5,967 nt of DNA from Lysobacteraceae bacterium (GTDB taxonomy: Bacteria; Pseudomonadota; Gammaproteobacteria; Steroidobacterales; Steroidobacteraceae), in contig JAAYXG010000231.1 in the NCBI GenBank assembly GCA_012516015.1, positions 1 to 5,967 of the forward strand, in the 5' to 3' direction. Below are positions 1-5,489 of this stretch, piece after piece. Numbering within the stretch: position 1 is the first letter of the stretch; every line of letters starts with the position of its first letter. Both the position numbers and the translations under genes were made by a program. Below the pieces are notes generated by a model. That model had not been told where the DNA came from, made no database searches, and saw only the letters and a list, made by a program, of their open reading frames with translations.

Positions 1-318
1 CGCTTGAGTTGCGCGGGTTCACGAACGGAACGCCTGCGATAGCTCGGCCGACACTGCTCGGCAGTGGCCGCAAGCCGCCGTTGTTGCGCGTGCGTTCGCC
101 ACAACACGCCCTCATTTGTCGTTCCCATCGCGACCGAATATCAAGAGCTTAGAGGGTCGTAAACGGCTTCGACGCTCTGATGCATTTGCGCGACAATCGG
201 CATTTTATCCCGTCGATCCAAGTACTTAGCAAGCCTGCGGTCCGTTCGAAGTGCTCGACAAGCTCGCTTGCCGCGCTCATGATGGTGTCGCTGCCCGTCC
301 GGGCGGAACAGGGAACCA
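1..318. other. Leading region without a recognisable gene
   Basis: No convincing coding region was found here. One forward frame is open from the window edge to a TAG at 149-151, and a reverse frame is open from about 128 back to the edge. Neither translation resembles a protein I know, so the end of an upstream gene remains possible but unsupported. A small perfect hairpin (CACTGC, loop TCG, GCAGTG) lies at 52-66 and has no T-tract after it. I see no tRNA T-arm and no convincing -35/-10 pair ahead of the gene at 319. Confidence 0.4.
310..315 (+). promoter_or_regulatory. Ribosome binding site of the 319 gene
   Basis: AGGGAA stands 3 nt before the ATG at 319. No alternative ATG or GTG lies between this ATG and the in-frame TGA at 280-282, so the site and the upstream stop together fix the start at 319. 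Confidence 0.5.
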
Positions 319-789
319 ATGAACGCGAGCATCGAATTCAAGTCGCACGTGCCGGCACACCAGCGCGCCGCGTTGGAAGCTCTGCTGTTCTTCAATTCCT
401 GCCAAGCTCGCGTTTCGGATTGCATCGCCGATGCCGTCGAGCGGTTCGGCGCGCCCGAGATCGTGGCAAGCGGGGATCGATTGCGCATTCACATGAAGAA
501 CATGAACGACGTGCAGTCGCTCTTTGCGATCGAGGCGCGCACGGGGCGTCCCGTTGGCGTCGCGGTTTATACCCGACAGGACATTGAGCACGTGACGGTG
601 ATGCATTTGGGCATTGCCGCGGAGTACGCGAGCGGCGGTCCTAAAGCGAATGCACAACTACTGCTTCGGCTGCTGAGAGAGGTGCGTCGTTCGACTCGGC
701 GGATGAAGGGTGTCCGGCGGCTCGAGCTGTATTACGGGAGCGGACGCGCAGGTTCGCGCTGGCGCGAACCCAGCAAAGCGGCGCTTTGA
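319..789 (+). CDS. Uncharacterised protein, possibly GNAT-like fold
   Basis: This 156-residue protein is not one I recognise. It has no signal peptide or membrane segment and should be cytosolic. The second half reads like the core of a GNAT acyltransferase: a strand at about 78-86 (VGVAVYT), a strand at 91-99 (HVTVMHLGI), a Gly-containing turn at 103-108 (YASGGP), an amphipathic helix at about 110-127 and a strand at 132-139 (VRRLELYY). The usual acetyl-CoA signature (Q/R-x-x-G-x-G/A) is only weakly matched, so the fold is inferred from pattern and no enzymatic activity should be assumed. The start is fixed by an in-frame stop at 280-282 and a Shine-Dalgarno at 310-315. It is followed on the same strand by the EEP-family gene, with which it may be co-transcribed. 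The Arg-rich C-terminus could also bind nucleic acid or a partner. Confidence 0.72.
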   Translation: MNASIEFKSHVPAHQRAALEALLFFNSCQARVSDCIADAVERFGAPEIVASGDRLRIHMKNMNDVQSLFAIEARTGRPVGVAVYTRQDIEHVTVMHLGIAAEYASGGPKANAQLLLRLLREVRRSTRRMKGVRRLELYYGSGRAGSRWREPSKAAL

Positions 790-811
790 TCTCGCATTCC
801 AAGACGACTCG

Positions 812-1786
812 GTGATCGGTTCGAACGGCGAAGGACGCACCGCGCCGCCGCGCGTGCTACATCGGCTCGCGATCTTCGTCGCGCTTCTCAGTCTCACCGC
901 CCTCGTTCTCGGTTTTCTCGGTCGCTGGCTCTGGCCCTTCGATCTTCTGAATCACTTTCGTGTCCATTGCGTGGCGTTCCTCGTGCTTGCAGCGGGCGTC
1001 CTGCTCGGACTCAAGGATTGGAAGAACGGTATCGTGGCCGCGCTCGGTGCGGCACTTGCGGCGATCCCCTTGTTCGACTACCTCGTGCCGCAAAATCCAG
1101 CATCGCTGCCATCAAGCTCCGAGCCCTCGTTGCGGGTGCTCACGTTCAACGTCTGGTTCCGCAACGAGGACTTCGCCCGCATCGCCGACTATCTCGCGAC
1201 GAGCGGGGCGGACATCGCCGTGCTGCAGGAGATCTCGGAGCATCAAGGCCGGCGCTTACACGCGGCGCTCGAGATGTATCCTTACGCGTATGTCGGGGGC
1301 GCGAGCGAGAGCGACGCAATCGTATTTTCGCGTTGGCCGATCGGCGCGGCGCAAACCGTGCAGCTCTCCGCCAACGGGGTGAGCGCCATTCGCGTAACGA
1401 TCGAATGGAACGAACGCCCGATCACGCTCGTCGCGGCGCACCTGCATTGGCCTATCGGGCCCCGAACGGCGGATCGACGCAATGCCGAGCTCGCCGGTCT
1501 CGCGGTGCTCGCGCAGTCGCATACGGATCCGCTGCTCGTGCTGGGCGATTTCAACATCACGCCCTGGTCGCCGCACTTCCGCGCCTTCCTCGATGCTTCT
1601 GCGCTGCACGACTGTGCACGCGGCCACGGTCTCGACCCGACCTGGCCTTCGCAGCTCATCGCGCTCGGCATTCGCATCGATCACTGCTTCGCATCAGCGC
1701 ACTGGCGCACGCTCGATGCGAGCATCGGCCCATCGGTCGGATCGGATCATCGGCCGGTGTTGGTCGAGCTGCAGCTCGCTGGCTGA
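812..1786 (+). CDS. Membrane-anchored endonuclease/exonuclease/phosphatase family protein
   Basis: Numbered from the GTG at 812 (324 residues), the N-terminus carries three hydrophobic segments at about 17-36, 50-67 and 73-90. The rest, from about residue 105, is an EEP (DNase I-like) domain that probably faces the periplasm. All expected catalytic motifs are present: Asn113 in TFNVW, Glu140 in VLQEI, His210 in AAHLHW, Asp246 and Asn248 in LGDFN, Asp290 in RIDH, and Asp312-His313 in GSDHRP. The family cleaves phosphodiester or phosphomonoester bonds with Mg2+; substrates range from nucleic acids to inositol phosphates and lipids. This architecture resembles YafD-type proteins of unknown substrate. 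The frame stays open to a GTG at 710, but that start would overlap the upstream gene by 80 nt. A GTG at 854 is also possible. None has a strong Shine-Dalgarno, so the start is uncertain while the family is not. Confidence 0.88.
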   Translation: MIGSNGEGRTAPPRVLHRLAIFVALLSLTALVLGFLGRWLWPFDLLNHFRVHCVAFLVLAAGVLLGLKDWKNGIVAALGAALAAIPLFDYLVPQNPASLPSSSEPSLRVLTFNVWFRNEDFARIADYLATSGADIAVLQEISEHQGRRLHAALEMYPYAYVGGASESDAIVFSRWPIGAAQTVQLSANGVSAIRVTIEWNERPITLVAAHLHWPIGPRTADRRNAELAGLAVLAQSHTDPLLVLGDFNITPWSPHFRAFLDASALHDCARGHGLDPTWPSQLIALGIRIDHCFASAHWRTLDASIGPSVGSDHRPVLVELQLAG

Positions 1787-1790
1787 CCAC

Positions 1791-1915
1791 GGGATGTGGG
1801 GCTTGGGGCCTGGGTCTCGGGCCAGAGGAAAGCCAAGATGACGCTTCCGCATGGGTGCGGAATGAGCGAGAGCGACCCGGATCTATTCTGGCCCACGCCC
1901 CGAGCCCCTAACCCT
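1791..1915. repeat. Palindromic element with G-rich heptamer arms
   Basis: The left arm (1791-1825) is five consecutive 7-bp units on the + strand: GGGATGT, GGGGCTT, GGGGCCT, GGGTCTC, GGGCCAG. The right arm (1888-1915), read on the minus strand, is four units: AGGGTTA, GGGGCTC, GGGGCGT, GGGCCAG. The arms pair as 8 bp (1819-1826 with 1887-1894) and 11 bp with one G-T (1798-1808 with 1898-1908). The core holds a perfect 7-bp hairpin (TTCCGCA, loop TGGG, TGCGGAA at 1845-1862). It fills the gap between the convergent EEP and NYN genes, so it may act as a bidirectional transcription end, although no T-tract follows. No target duplication was seen. It is probably a dispersed intergenic repeat of the same type as the one at 2769-2894. 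Confidence 0.7.
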
Positions 1916-1934
1916 CGGCTCGCAGCGCTCGCTG

Positions 1935-2765
1935 TCAGCCGGTGACTTTCTTAATGATGTAGCCGCCTGATTTTTGGTCGGGCTCGAGCGTGAGGAGCTT
2001 GCGTTGCTGGGCTTCTTCGAGGAGCTCGCTGAAGGTGCGGAAGCCGTAGTAACTCTCGTTGAAGCCGGGATTGCGGCGCTTCAACGTCTGCTTGACCATC
2101 GAGCCCCAGATTTTTTCGTCTTGGTCGCGCTCCTCGGCGAGCGCGTCGATGGTATCGAGCACGAGATCGAACACTTCCTGCTTGCGGTCTTCCTCCGTTT
2201 TCTCCGCCTTCTCGGCCTTCGTGGGTTCCTTCGCAGCCGCGGTGCTCGTGTGTTTCGTGTGCCGGCGGCGTGTGCGCTGCTTCTTCTTCTCGCTCTCGCG
2301 GACCAGGTCGTCGTAGTAGATGAACTCATCGCAATTCGCGATGAGTAGATCCGAGGTGGAGCTCTTCACGCCGACGCCGATCACCGTCTTGTTGTTCTCC
2401 CGGAGCTTGCTCACGAGCGGGGAGAAGTCGGAATCGCCGCTGATGATGACGAACGTATCGACGTGCGACTTCGTGTAGCAAAGATCGAGCGCGTCCACGA
2501 CGAGACGAATATCCGCCGAGTTCTTCCCGGAAATGCGCAGATGCGGAATTTCGATGAGCTCGAACGAGGCTTCGTGCATCGGCGCCTTGAATTCCTTGTA
2601 GCGCTCCCAGTCGCAATACGCCTTCTTCACCACGATGCTGCCTTTCAGCAGCAAGCGCTCGAGCACGCGATCGATGTCGAACTTCGCGTACTTCGCATCC
2701 CGCACGCCGAGCGCGATGTTCTCGAAATCGCAGAAGAGGGCCATGCTGGTGATTGTGTGAGCCAT
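1935..2765 (-). CDS. NYN-domain (LabA/DUF88-like) protein with C-terminal LOTUS domain
   Basis: This 276-residue cytosolic protein has an N-terminal NYN domain (about 8-153), a PIN-like Mg2+-dependent RNase fold. The acidic residues expected for metal binding are visible: Asp13 in LFCDFEN, Asp85 and Asp91 in SADIRLVVDALD, and Asp111/Asp113 in SGDSDFSPL. A highly charged Lys/Arg/Glu linker (about 156-196) leads to a domain at about 197-274 that reads as an OST-HTH/LOTUS RNA-binding module (NESYYGFRTFSELLEEA, then GGYIIKK at the end). NYN-LOTUS proteins are common in bacteria and are thought to act on RNA, but the target here is unknown. The start is ambiguous: ATG 2765 and ATG 2744 (residue 8, just before ALFCDFEN) both lack a Shine-Dalgarno. 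A palindromic repeat begins only 3 nt upstream of the first ATG. It lies downstream of corA on the same strand. Confidence 0.9.
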   Translation of the reverse strand: MAHTITSMALFCDFENIALGVRDAKYAKFDIDRVLERLLLKGSIVVKKAYCDWERYKEFKAPMHEASFELIEIPHLRISGKNSADIRLVVDALDLCYTKSHVDTFVIISGDSDFSPLVSKLRENNKTVIGVGVKSSTSDLLIANCDEFIYYDDLVRESEKKKQRTRRRHTKHTSTAAAKEPTKAEKAEKTEEDRKQEVFDLVLDTIDALAEERDQDEKIWGSMVKQTLKRRNPGFNESYYGFRTFSELLEEAQQRKLLTLEPDQKSGGYIIKKVTG

Positions 2766-2768
2766 TTC

Positions 2769-2894
2769 GGAAGCGGATAGAGAACAGGGGATAGGGGATA
2801 GTAAGAGGAGAAAGGGAGAAGCGGTAGTGCTCCTGGCGGTGAGCGAGTAGCAGCCCTCTTACTATCCCCTATCCCCTATCCCCTATCCGCTTCC
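2769..2894. mobile_element. MITE-like palindrome with GGGATAG heptamer arms
   Basis: Two 40-bp arms (2769-2808 and 2855-2894) are inverted copies matching at 37 of 40 positions. Each arm is GGAAG, four heptamers and TAAGAGG. The right arm, read on the minus strand, is CGGATAG followed by three GGGATAG. In the left arm the second unit is AGAACAG, which accounts for all three mismatches. The 46-bp core contains a small hairpin (GCTC/GAGC, 2829-2844). The bases outside the arms form a direct repeat, TTTC at 2765-2768 and 2895-2898, as expected of a 4-bp target duplication. It occupies almost the whole gap between the corA stop and the NYN start, and encodes no protein. In RNA it would form a long stem right in front of the NYN start codon. 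Mobility is inferred from structure only. Confidence 0.75.
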
Positions 2895-2896
2895 TT

Positions 2897-3874
2897 TCAG
2901 AGCCAGCGCTTCCGCTTGAACAGCGCGAACGTCACGGCCATCGAGCCGAGCATGAGCGCGAGCGAAAAGACGAAGTCGCTGTAGCGGCCCGGTAGGTGCG
3001 GCAGCAATTCGAAGTTCATGCCGTAGATGCTCGCGATCAGCGTGGGCGGCAGGAACAACACGGCGGCGACCGAAAAGATCTTGATGATGTTGTTCTGCTC
3101 GACGTTGATGAGGCCGAGTGTCGCCTCGAGCAGGAACGACACCTTGGATCCCAAGAAGCTCGCATGATCGGACAGCGACACGACGTCGCGGCTGATCGAG
3201 CGGAATCGATCGCGCTGCTCGCCGCGCATCTCCACGTTGCCGGATTGCTGCGCGAACATGAGGAGTCTACCCAAGCTCACCAAGCTCTCGCGCGCCTTCG
3301 AATTGAGCTCGCCGTTGAATCCGATGCGCTCGATCAGCGAGCGCAAATCGCGGCTTGTCGGCGTGCCGTTGCCGTGTCGCGCGAAAATGCTTCCGGAGAC
3401 GTTGTCGAGATCGGCTCCGACGCGCTCGAGGATATCTGCGATGCGCTCGGTCAGCGCCTCGATGATGCCCGCGAGAACTGCGATCGCGTTTTGACACGCG
3501 GCAGGGTGCTTCTGCGCGTACGCAGCGAACTGTTGAAACGGCTTCGTGTGGAGATAGCGATTCGTGACGAGCCGACCGTTCGCGAGGATGAACGTCATCG
3601 CGGTGCTGACGGGCCGGTCGGTGTCGAGCTGCGCCGCAATCGTCGCGGTCATGTAGAGCGCGCCATTGTCCTCGTACAAACGGTTCGAGGTTTCGATCTC
3701 CTTCATCTCCTCCCGAGAGGGAATGTCGATGTTGAGCGCCTGCTCGACGCGCCTCTCTTCTTCGGGCGTCGGCTCGAGCAGATCGATCCAAAGGGCATCA
3801 CTCGGGATCTCGGCGGATTCCGGCAGCTCCGCGCGCACCAGACCCTGCGGCTGTGGCACGAAGACGTTCAGCAT
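2897..3874 (-). CDS. corA: CorA-family magnesium/cobalt transporter
   Basis: A 325-residue inner-membrane protein with the full CorA (2-TM-GxN) layout. It has a large cytosolic N-terminal domain (1 to about 240), a long helix leading into the membrane, TM1 at about 266-283 ending in the signature Gly-Met-Asn at 285-287 (SIYGMNF), a short periplasmic loop (288-298), TM2 at about 300-319, and the basic KRKRWL tail typical of the family. CorA pentamers take up Mg2+ and often Co2+ or Ni2+, gated by cytosolic Mg2+. Length and motifs are normal and nothing is missing. The ATG is 21 nt downstream of the stop of the DsbA-like gene; an in-frame stop eight codons upstream limits other starts, and the Shine-Dalgarno is weak. 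Spacing suggests co-transcription with cytochrome c4 and the DsbA-like gene. The family call is firm; the exact ion and subtype are not. Confidence 0.93.
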   Translation of the reverse strand: MLNVFVPQPQGLVRAELPESAEIPSDALWIDLLEPTPEEERRVEQALNIDIPSREEMKEIETSNRLYEDNGALYMTATIAAQLDTDRPVSTAMTFILANGRLVTNRYLHTKPFQQFAAYAQKHPAACQNAIAVLAGIIEALTERIADILERVGADLDNVSGSIFARHGNGTPTSRDLRSLIERIGFNGELNSKARESLVSLGRLLMFAQQSGNVEMRGEQRDRFRSISRDVVSLSDHASFLGSKVSFLLEATLGLINVEQNNIIKIFSVAAVLFLPPTLIASIYGMNFELLPHLPGRYSDFVFSLALMLGSMAVTFALFKRKRWL

Positions 3875-3895
3875 CTCGGCGTTGGCTTGGGCGCG

Positions 3896-4762
3896 CTAGC
3901 CGCCGCTTTCATGCGCGACGAGCTCATTGAGAAGCGCGAACAGATTCGCCTCGCCGCCCGCGCTTCCGAGATCCGTGGCGTACTTGCCGTTGACGATCAG
4001 CAGCGGTACCGAATTCACGCGATAGCGGCGATTGAGGAAATCCGCACGCTGCAGCTTCGATTCGACCGCGAACGAAGAGAACGTTTTCTGGAAGTCCTCC
4101 GCGCTGACGCCGTGCTGCTTGAGGAAGGCGGCAATCTTGTCGACGGTGTTCAAGTGATTGCCGTTCACGTGAATCTCGCGAAAGATGAGCGAGTGGAGCT
4201 GATCGAGCTTGCCGAGCGCCTCGACCGTATAGAAGAGCCGCGCGTGGATTCGGAGCGTATCGTTCCACATCGCCGGGATGCGGACGAACCCGACGACCGG
4301 GGGCGCCTTCTTCCGCCACGACTCGAGCGCCGGGTCGAGCGAGAAGCAGTGTCCGCACCCGTACCAAAATACCTCCGCCACTTCGACCTTGCCCGGCGCG
4401 ACGTTCGTCGGCTGCGCGGGTACGACCTTTTGATAGTGCGTCCCTTCCTTGAAGCGGCCCGACGTCGGCGGGCCGGAGGGTGCCGCGCCGAGACGCATGG
4501 AAGGCTGGGTCGACCGAGCTTCGGTCTGCGGCGCCGGATCGTCTTCGGTCTCGCTGATCGTCTCGCTCGGCGTCTCTGCGGGTGTTTCCTGAGGGGCGTT
4601 CGCTTCCGCTTCCGCGTCTTGCTCCGTCACGATCGGCGGCGTCTCGACATTTTCCGTCGGGAACGCTTGCTCGGGCGCTTCGGGCGCATCTTCCTTGCCG
4701 CCGCACGCGACGAGCGCCGTGAGCATCAAGGCCGATAATAGCGGGGCAGCGAACTTCTTCAT
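3896..4762 (-). CDS. dsbA: DsbA-family thiol:disulfide oxidoreductase, predicted lipoprotein
   Basis: This 288-residue protein starts with MKKFAAPLLSALMLTALVAC, a lipoprotein signal with lipobox LVAC, so Cys20 should be lipidated. The next residue is Gly, not Asp, which favours outer-membrane sorting. Residues 21 to about 100 form a low-complexity Pro/Glu/Ala/Thr linker. The DsbA domain follows, with active site Cys136-Gly-His-Cys139 in the WYGCGHC context, a helical insertion (about 165-245), and the cis-proline loop Val252-Pro253. CGHC is the redox motif of periplasmic thiol oxidases, so it likely introduces disulfides into exported proteins. The start is supported by AGAAGG 5 nt upstream and by the fit of the signal. 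The same frame is open to 5284, but that extension only overlaps the cytochrome gene. It lies 17 nt after cytochrome c4, a pairing I know from Pseudomonas-type genomes. The tether and linker are unusual, because classical DsbA is soluble. Confidence 0.92.
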   Translation of the reverse strand: MKKFAAPLLSALMLTALVACGGKEDAPEAPEQAFPTENVETPPIVTEQDAEAEANAPQETPAETPSETISETEDDPAPQTEARSTQPSMRLGAAPSGPPTSGRFKEGTHYQKVVPAQPTNVAPGKVEVAEVFWYGCGHCFSLDPALESWRKKAPPVVGFVRIPAMWNDTLRIHARLFYTVEALGKLDQLHSLIFREIHVNGNHLNTVDKIAAFLKQHGVSAEDFQKTFSSFAVESKLQRADFLNRRYRVNSVPLLIVNGKYATDLGSAGGEANLFALLNELVAHESGG

Positions 4763-4767
4763 GGGCA

Positions 4768-4773
4768 CCTTCT
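4768..4773 (-). promoter_or_regulatory. Ribosome binding site of the DsbA-like gene
   Basis: AGAAGG on the minus strand ends 5 nt before the ATG at 4762. This decides the start over the much longer open frame that reaches 5284, and supports translation from within the cytochrome c4 transcript. Confidence 0.65.
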
Positions 4774-4779
4774 TTCTCG

Positions 4780-5388
4780 CTAGCGCAAACCTTGCATGTA
4801 GGACGCGACGGCGTCGATCTGCTCGTCGGACATCGTACGTGCCACATCGCGCATCATGCCATTGGGGTCCGTCTGACGCGTGCCGGCGCGGAAGGCGCGC
4901 AGCTGCTTCGCGATGTAAGTTGCGTGTTGACCCTTGATGGCGGGATAAAGTGCCGTCGGATTGCCGCTGCCGCTCGGTCCGTGGCATCCGGTGCACGCCG
5001 CGACATTCGTCTGCAGGTCGCCACCGCGATAGAGCCGCTGTCCGAGCTCGACCTTCGACGGATCGGCCTCGAGGCCGGTGAGCGTCTGGGTGGAGTAGTA
5101 GGCGGCCAAATCGGCCATGTCCTCTTCCGAGAGCGTCATGGCGATCGGCGACATCAGCGGATCTTGGCGCTCGCCGGCCTTGAACGCCTGCAGTTGCTTC
5201 AGAATGTAGGACGCGTGCTGGCCGGCGATGTTGGGCCACTCCGGATTGGCGCTGTTGCCGTTCGCCCCATGGCACGCTACGCACGTCGTCGACTTGGCCT
5301 GACCTTCTTCTGCAGAGCCCTCAGGTGCCGCTGCAGTCACGCTCGCAGAGCAGAGCAGCGTAATCAAGACGATCGACTGAAGCTTCAT
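4780..5388 (-). CDS. Di-haem cytochrome c4
   Basis: A 202-residue exported protein with a Sec signal peptide (about 1-20, cleavage near TAAA-PEG) and two homologous cytochrome c domains. The first haem site is CVACH at 36-40 and the second is CTGCH at 132-136. Candidate axial methionines are Met79 in PLMSP and Met178/Met179 in NGMMRD. Each domain ends in the usual amphipathic helix ([20 protein letters not shown]), and both contain the family pattern GQHA.YI.KQL..F. Cytochrome c4 is a periplasmic, often membrane-associated electron carrier that delivers electrons to terminal oxidases, notably cbb3 types. The ATG at 5388 is preferred to the in-frame ATG at 5439 because it begins the signal peptide and has a GGAG site 9 nt upstream. 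It is the first gene of the minus-strand operon and is divergent from engB. Length and motifs are normal for the family. Confidence 0.95.
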   Translation of the reverse strand: MKLQSIVLITLLCSASVTAAAPEGSAEEGQAKSTTCVACHGANGNSANPEWPNIAGQHASYILKQLQAFKAGERQDPLMSPIAMTLSEEDMADLAAYYSTQTLTGLEADPSKVELGQRLYRGGDLQTNVAACTGCHGPSGSGNPTALYPAIKGQHATYIAKQLRAFRAGTRQTDPNGMMRDVARTMSDEQIDAVASYMQGLR

Positions 5389-5397
5389 CGGTTCACA

Positions 5398-5403
5398 CTC
5401 CAA
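5398..5403 (-). promoter_or_regulatory. Ribosome binding site of cytochrome c4
   Basis: TTGGAG on the minus strand, 9 nt before the ATG at 5388, selects this start over the upstream in-frame ATG at 5439. Confidence 0.65.
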
Positions 5404-5409
5404 ATAATC

Positions 5410-5423
5410 CCGCGGGGCCGCGG
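5410..5423. promoter_or_regulatory. GC palindrome in the cytochrome c4 leader
   Basis: CCGCGG, GG, CCGCGG forms a compact self-complementary block just upstream of the cytochrome c4 ribosome binding site. In the leader RNA it could make a 5-bp stem with a 4-nt loop. Any regulatory role is speculative, since short GC palindromes occur by chance in GC-rich DNA. Confidence 0.25.
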
Positions 5424-5449
5424 CTCTCCGGCAGCTCAAAAGGCGCGGA

Positions 5450-5459
5450 ATTGTACACT
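5450..5459. promoter_or_regulatory. Possible overlapping divergent -10 elements
   Basis: The most AT-rich spot in the 101-bp divergent gap is TTGTACACTA. On the minus strand it gives TACAAT (5455-5450), five of six matches to a sigma-70 -10 box and suitably placed for the cytochrome c4 operon. On the plus strand it gives TACACT (5454-5459) for engB. The -35 matches are poor for both (about AGGTCA for the minus strand). The calls are tentative, and would imply that the two promoters overlap. Confidence 0.3.
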
Positions 5460-5489
5460 AGGGGCGCTTCCTCTGACCTACTTGGCACG

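Noticed and set aside
52..66. Hairpin CACTGC-TCG-GCAGTG as a terminator
   Set aside because: The stem is only 6 bp, no T-tract follows on either strand, and no gene end was identified beside it.
149..195. Resemblance of GGTCGTAAACGGCTTCGACG to the 5' end of a tmRNA
   Set aside because: No tag-peptide reading frame and no tRNA-like 3' end with a T-arm and CCA follow, and the coding gene begins too soon after.
710..811. GTG at 710 as start of the EEP-family gene
   Set aside because: It would overlap the preceding gene by 80 nt, and the added 34 residues have no signal-like or domain character. GTG 812 or 854, just before the first membrane segment, is more plausible.
967..1911. Long + strand open frame overlapping the EEP-family gene
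   Set aside because: It is an out-of-frame shadow rich in Arg and Ala, while the frame ending at 1786 carries all EEP catalytic motifs.
1862..1945. Small + strand open frame starting at the ATG in the core of the 1791-1915 element (27 codons)
   Set aside because: It has no Shine-Dalgarno, reads through the repeat arm, and ends inside the convergent NYN gene. Its ATG overlaps the shared TGAGCGAG block, so the similarity is better explained as repeat sequence than as coding sequence.
2862..2889. The four CTATCCC units as a CRISPR array or simple microsatellite
   Set aside because: The units are contiguous 7-mers without spacers, so it is not CRISPR. A simple microsatellite does not explain the matching inverted copy at 2769-2808 or the flanking TTTC repeat.
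2996..4738. A 580-codon open frame on the + strand, antisense to corA and the DsbA-like gene
   Set aside because: It is the opposite-strand shadow of two clear genes in GC-rich DNA, where stops are rare. Its product is dominated by Arg, Leu, Glu, Asp and Val with no recognisable domain, and it runs across two unrelated genes and their spacer.
4763..5284. N-terminal extension of the DsbA-like frame through the cytochrome c4 gene (462 codons in total)
   Set aside because: The extension lies in another frame of the certain cytochrome c4 gene and has no domain. The lipoprotein signal and ribosome binding site place the start at 4762.
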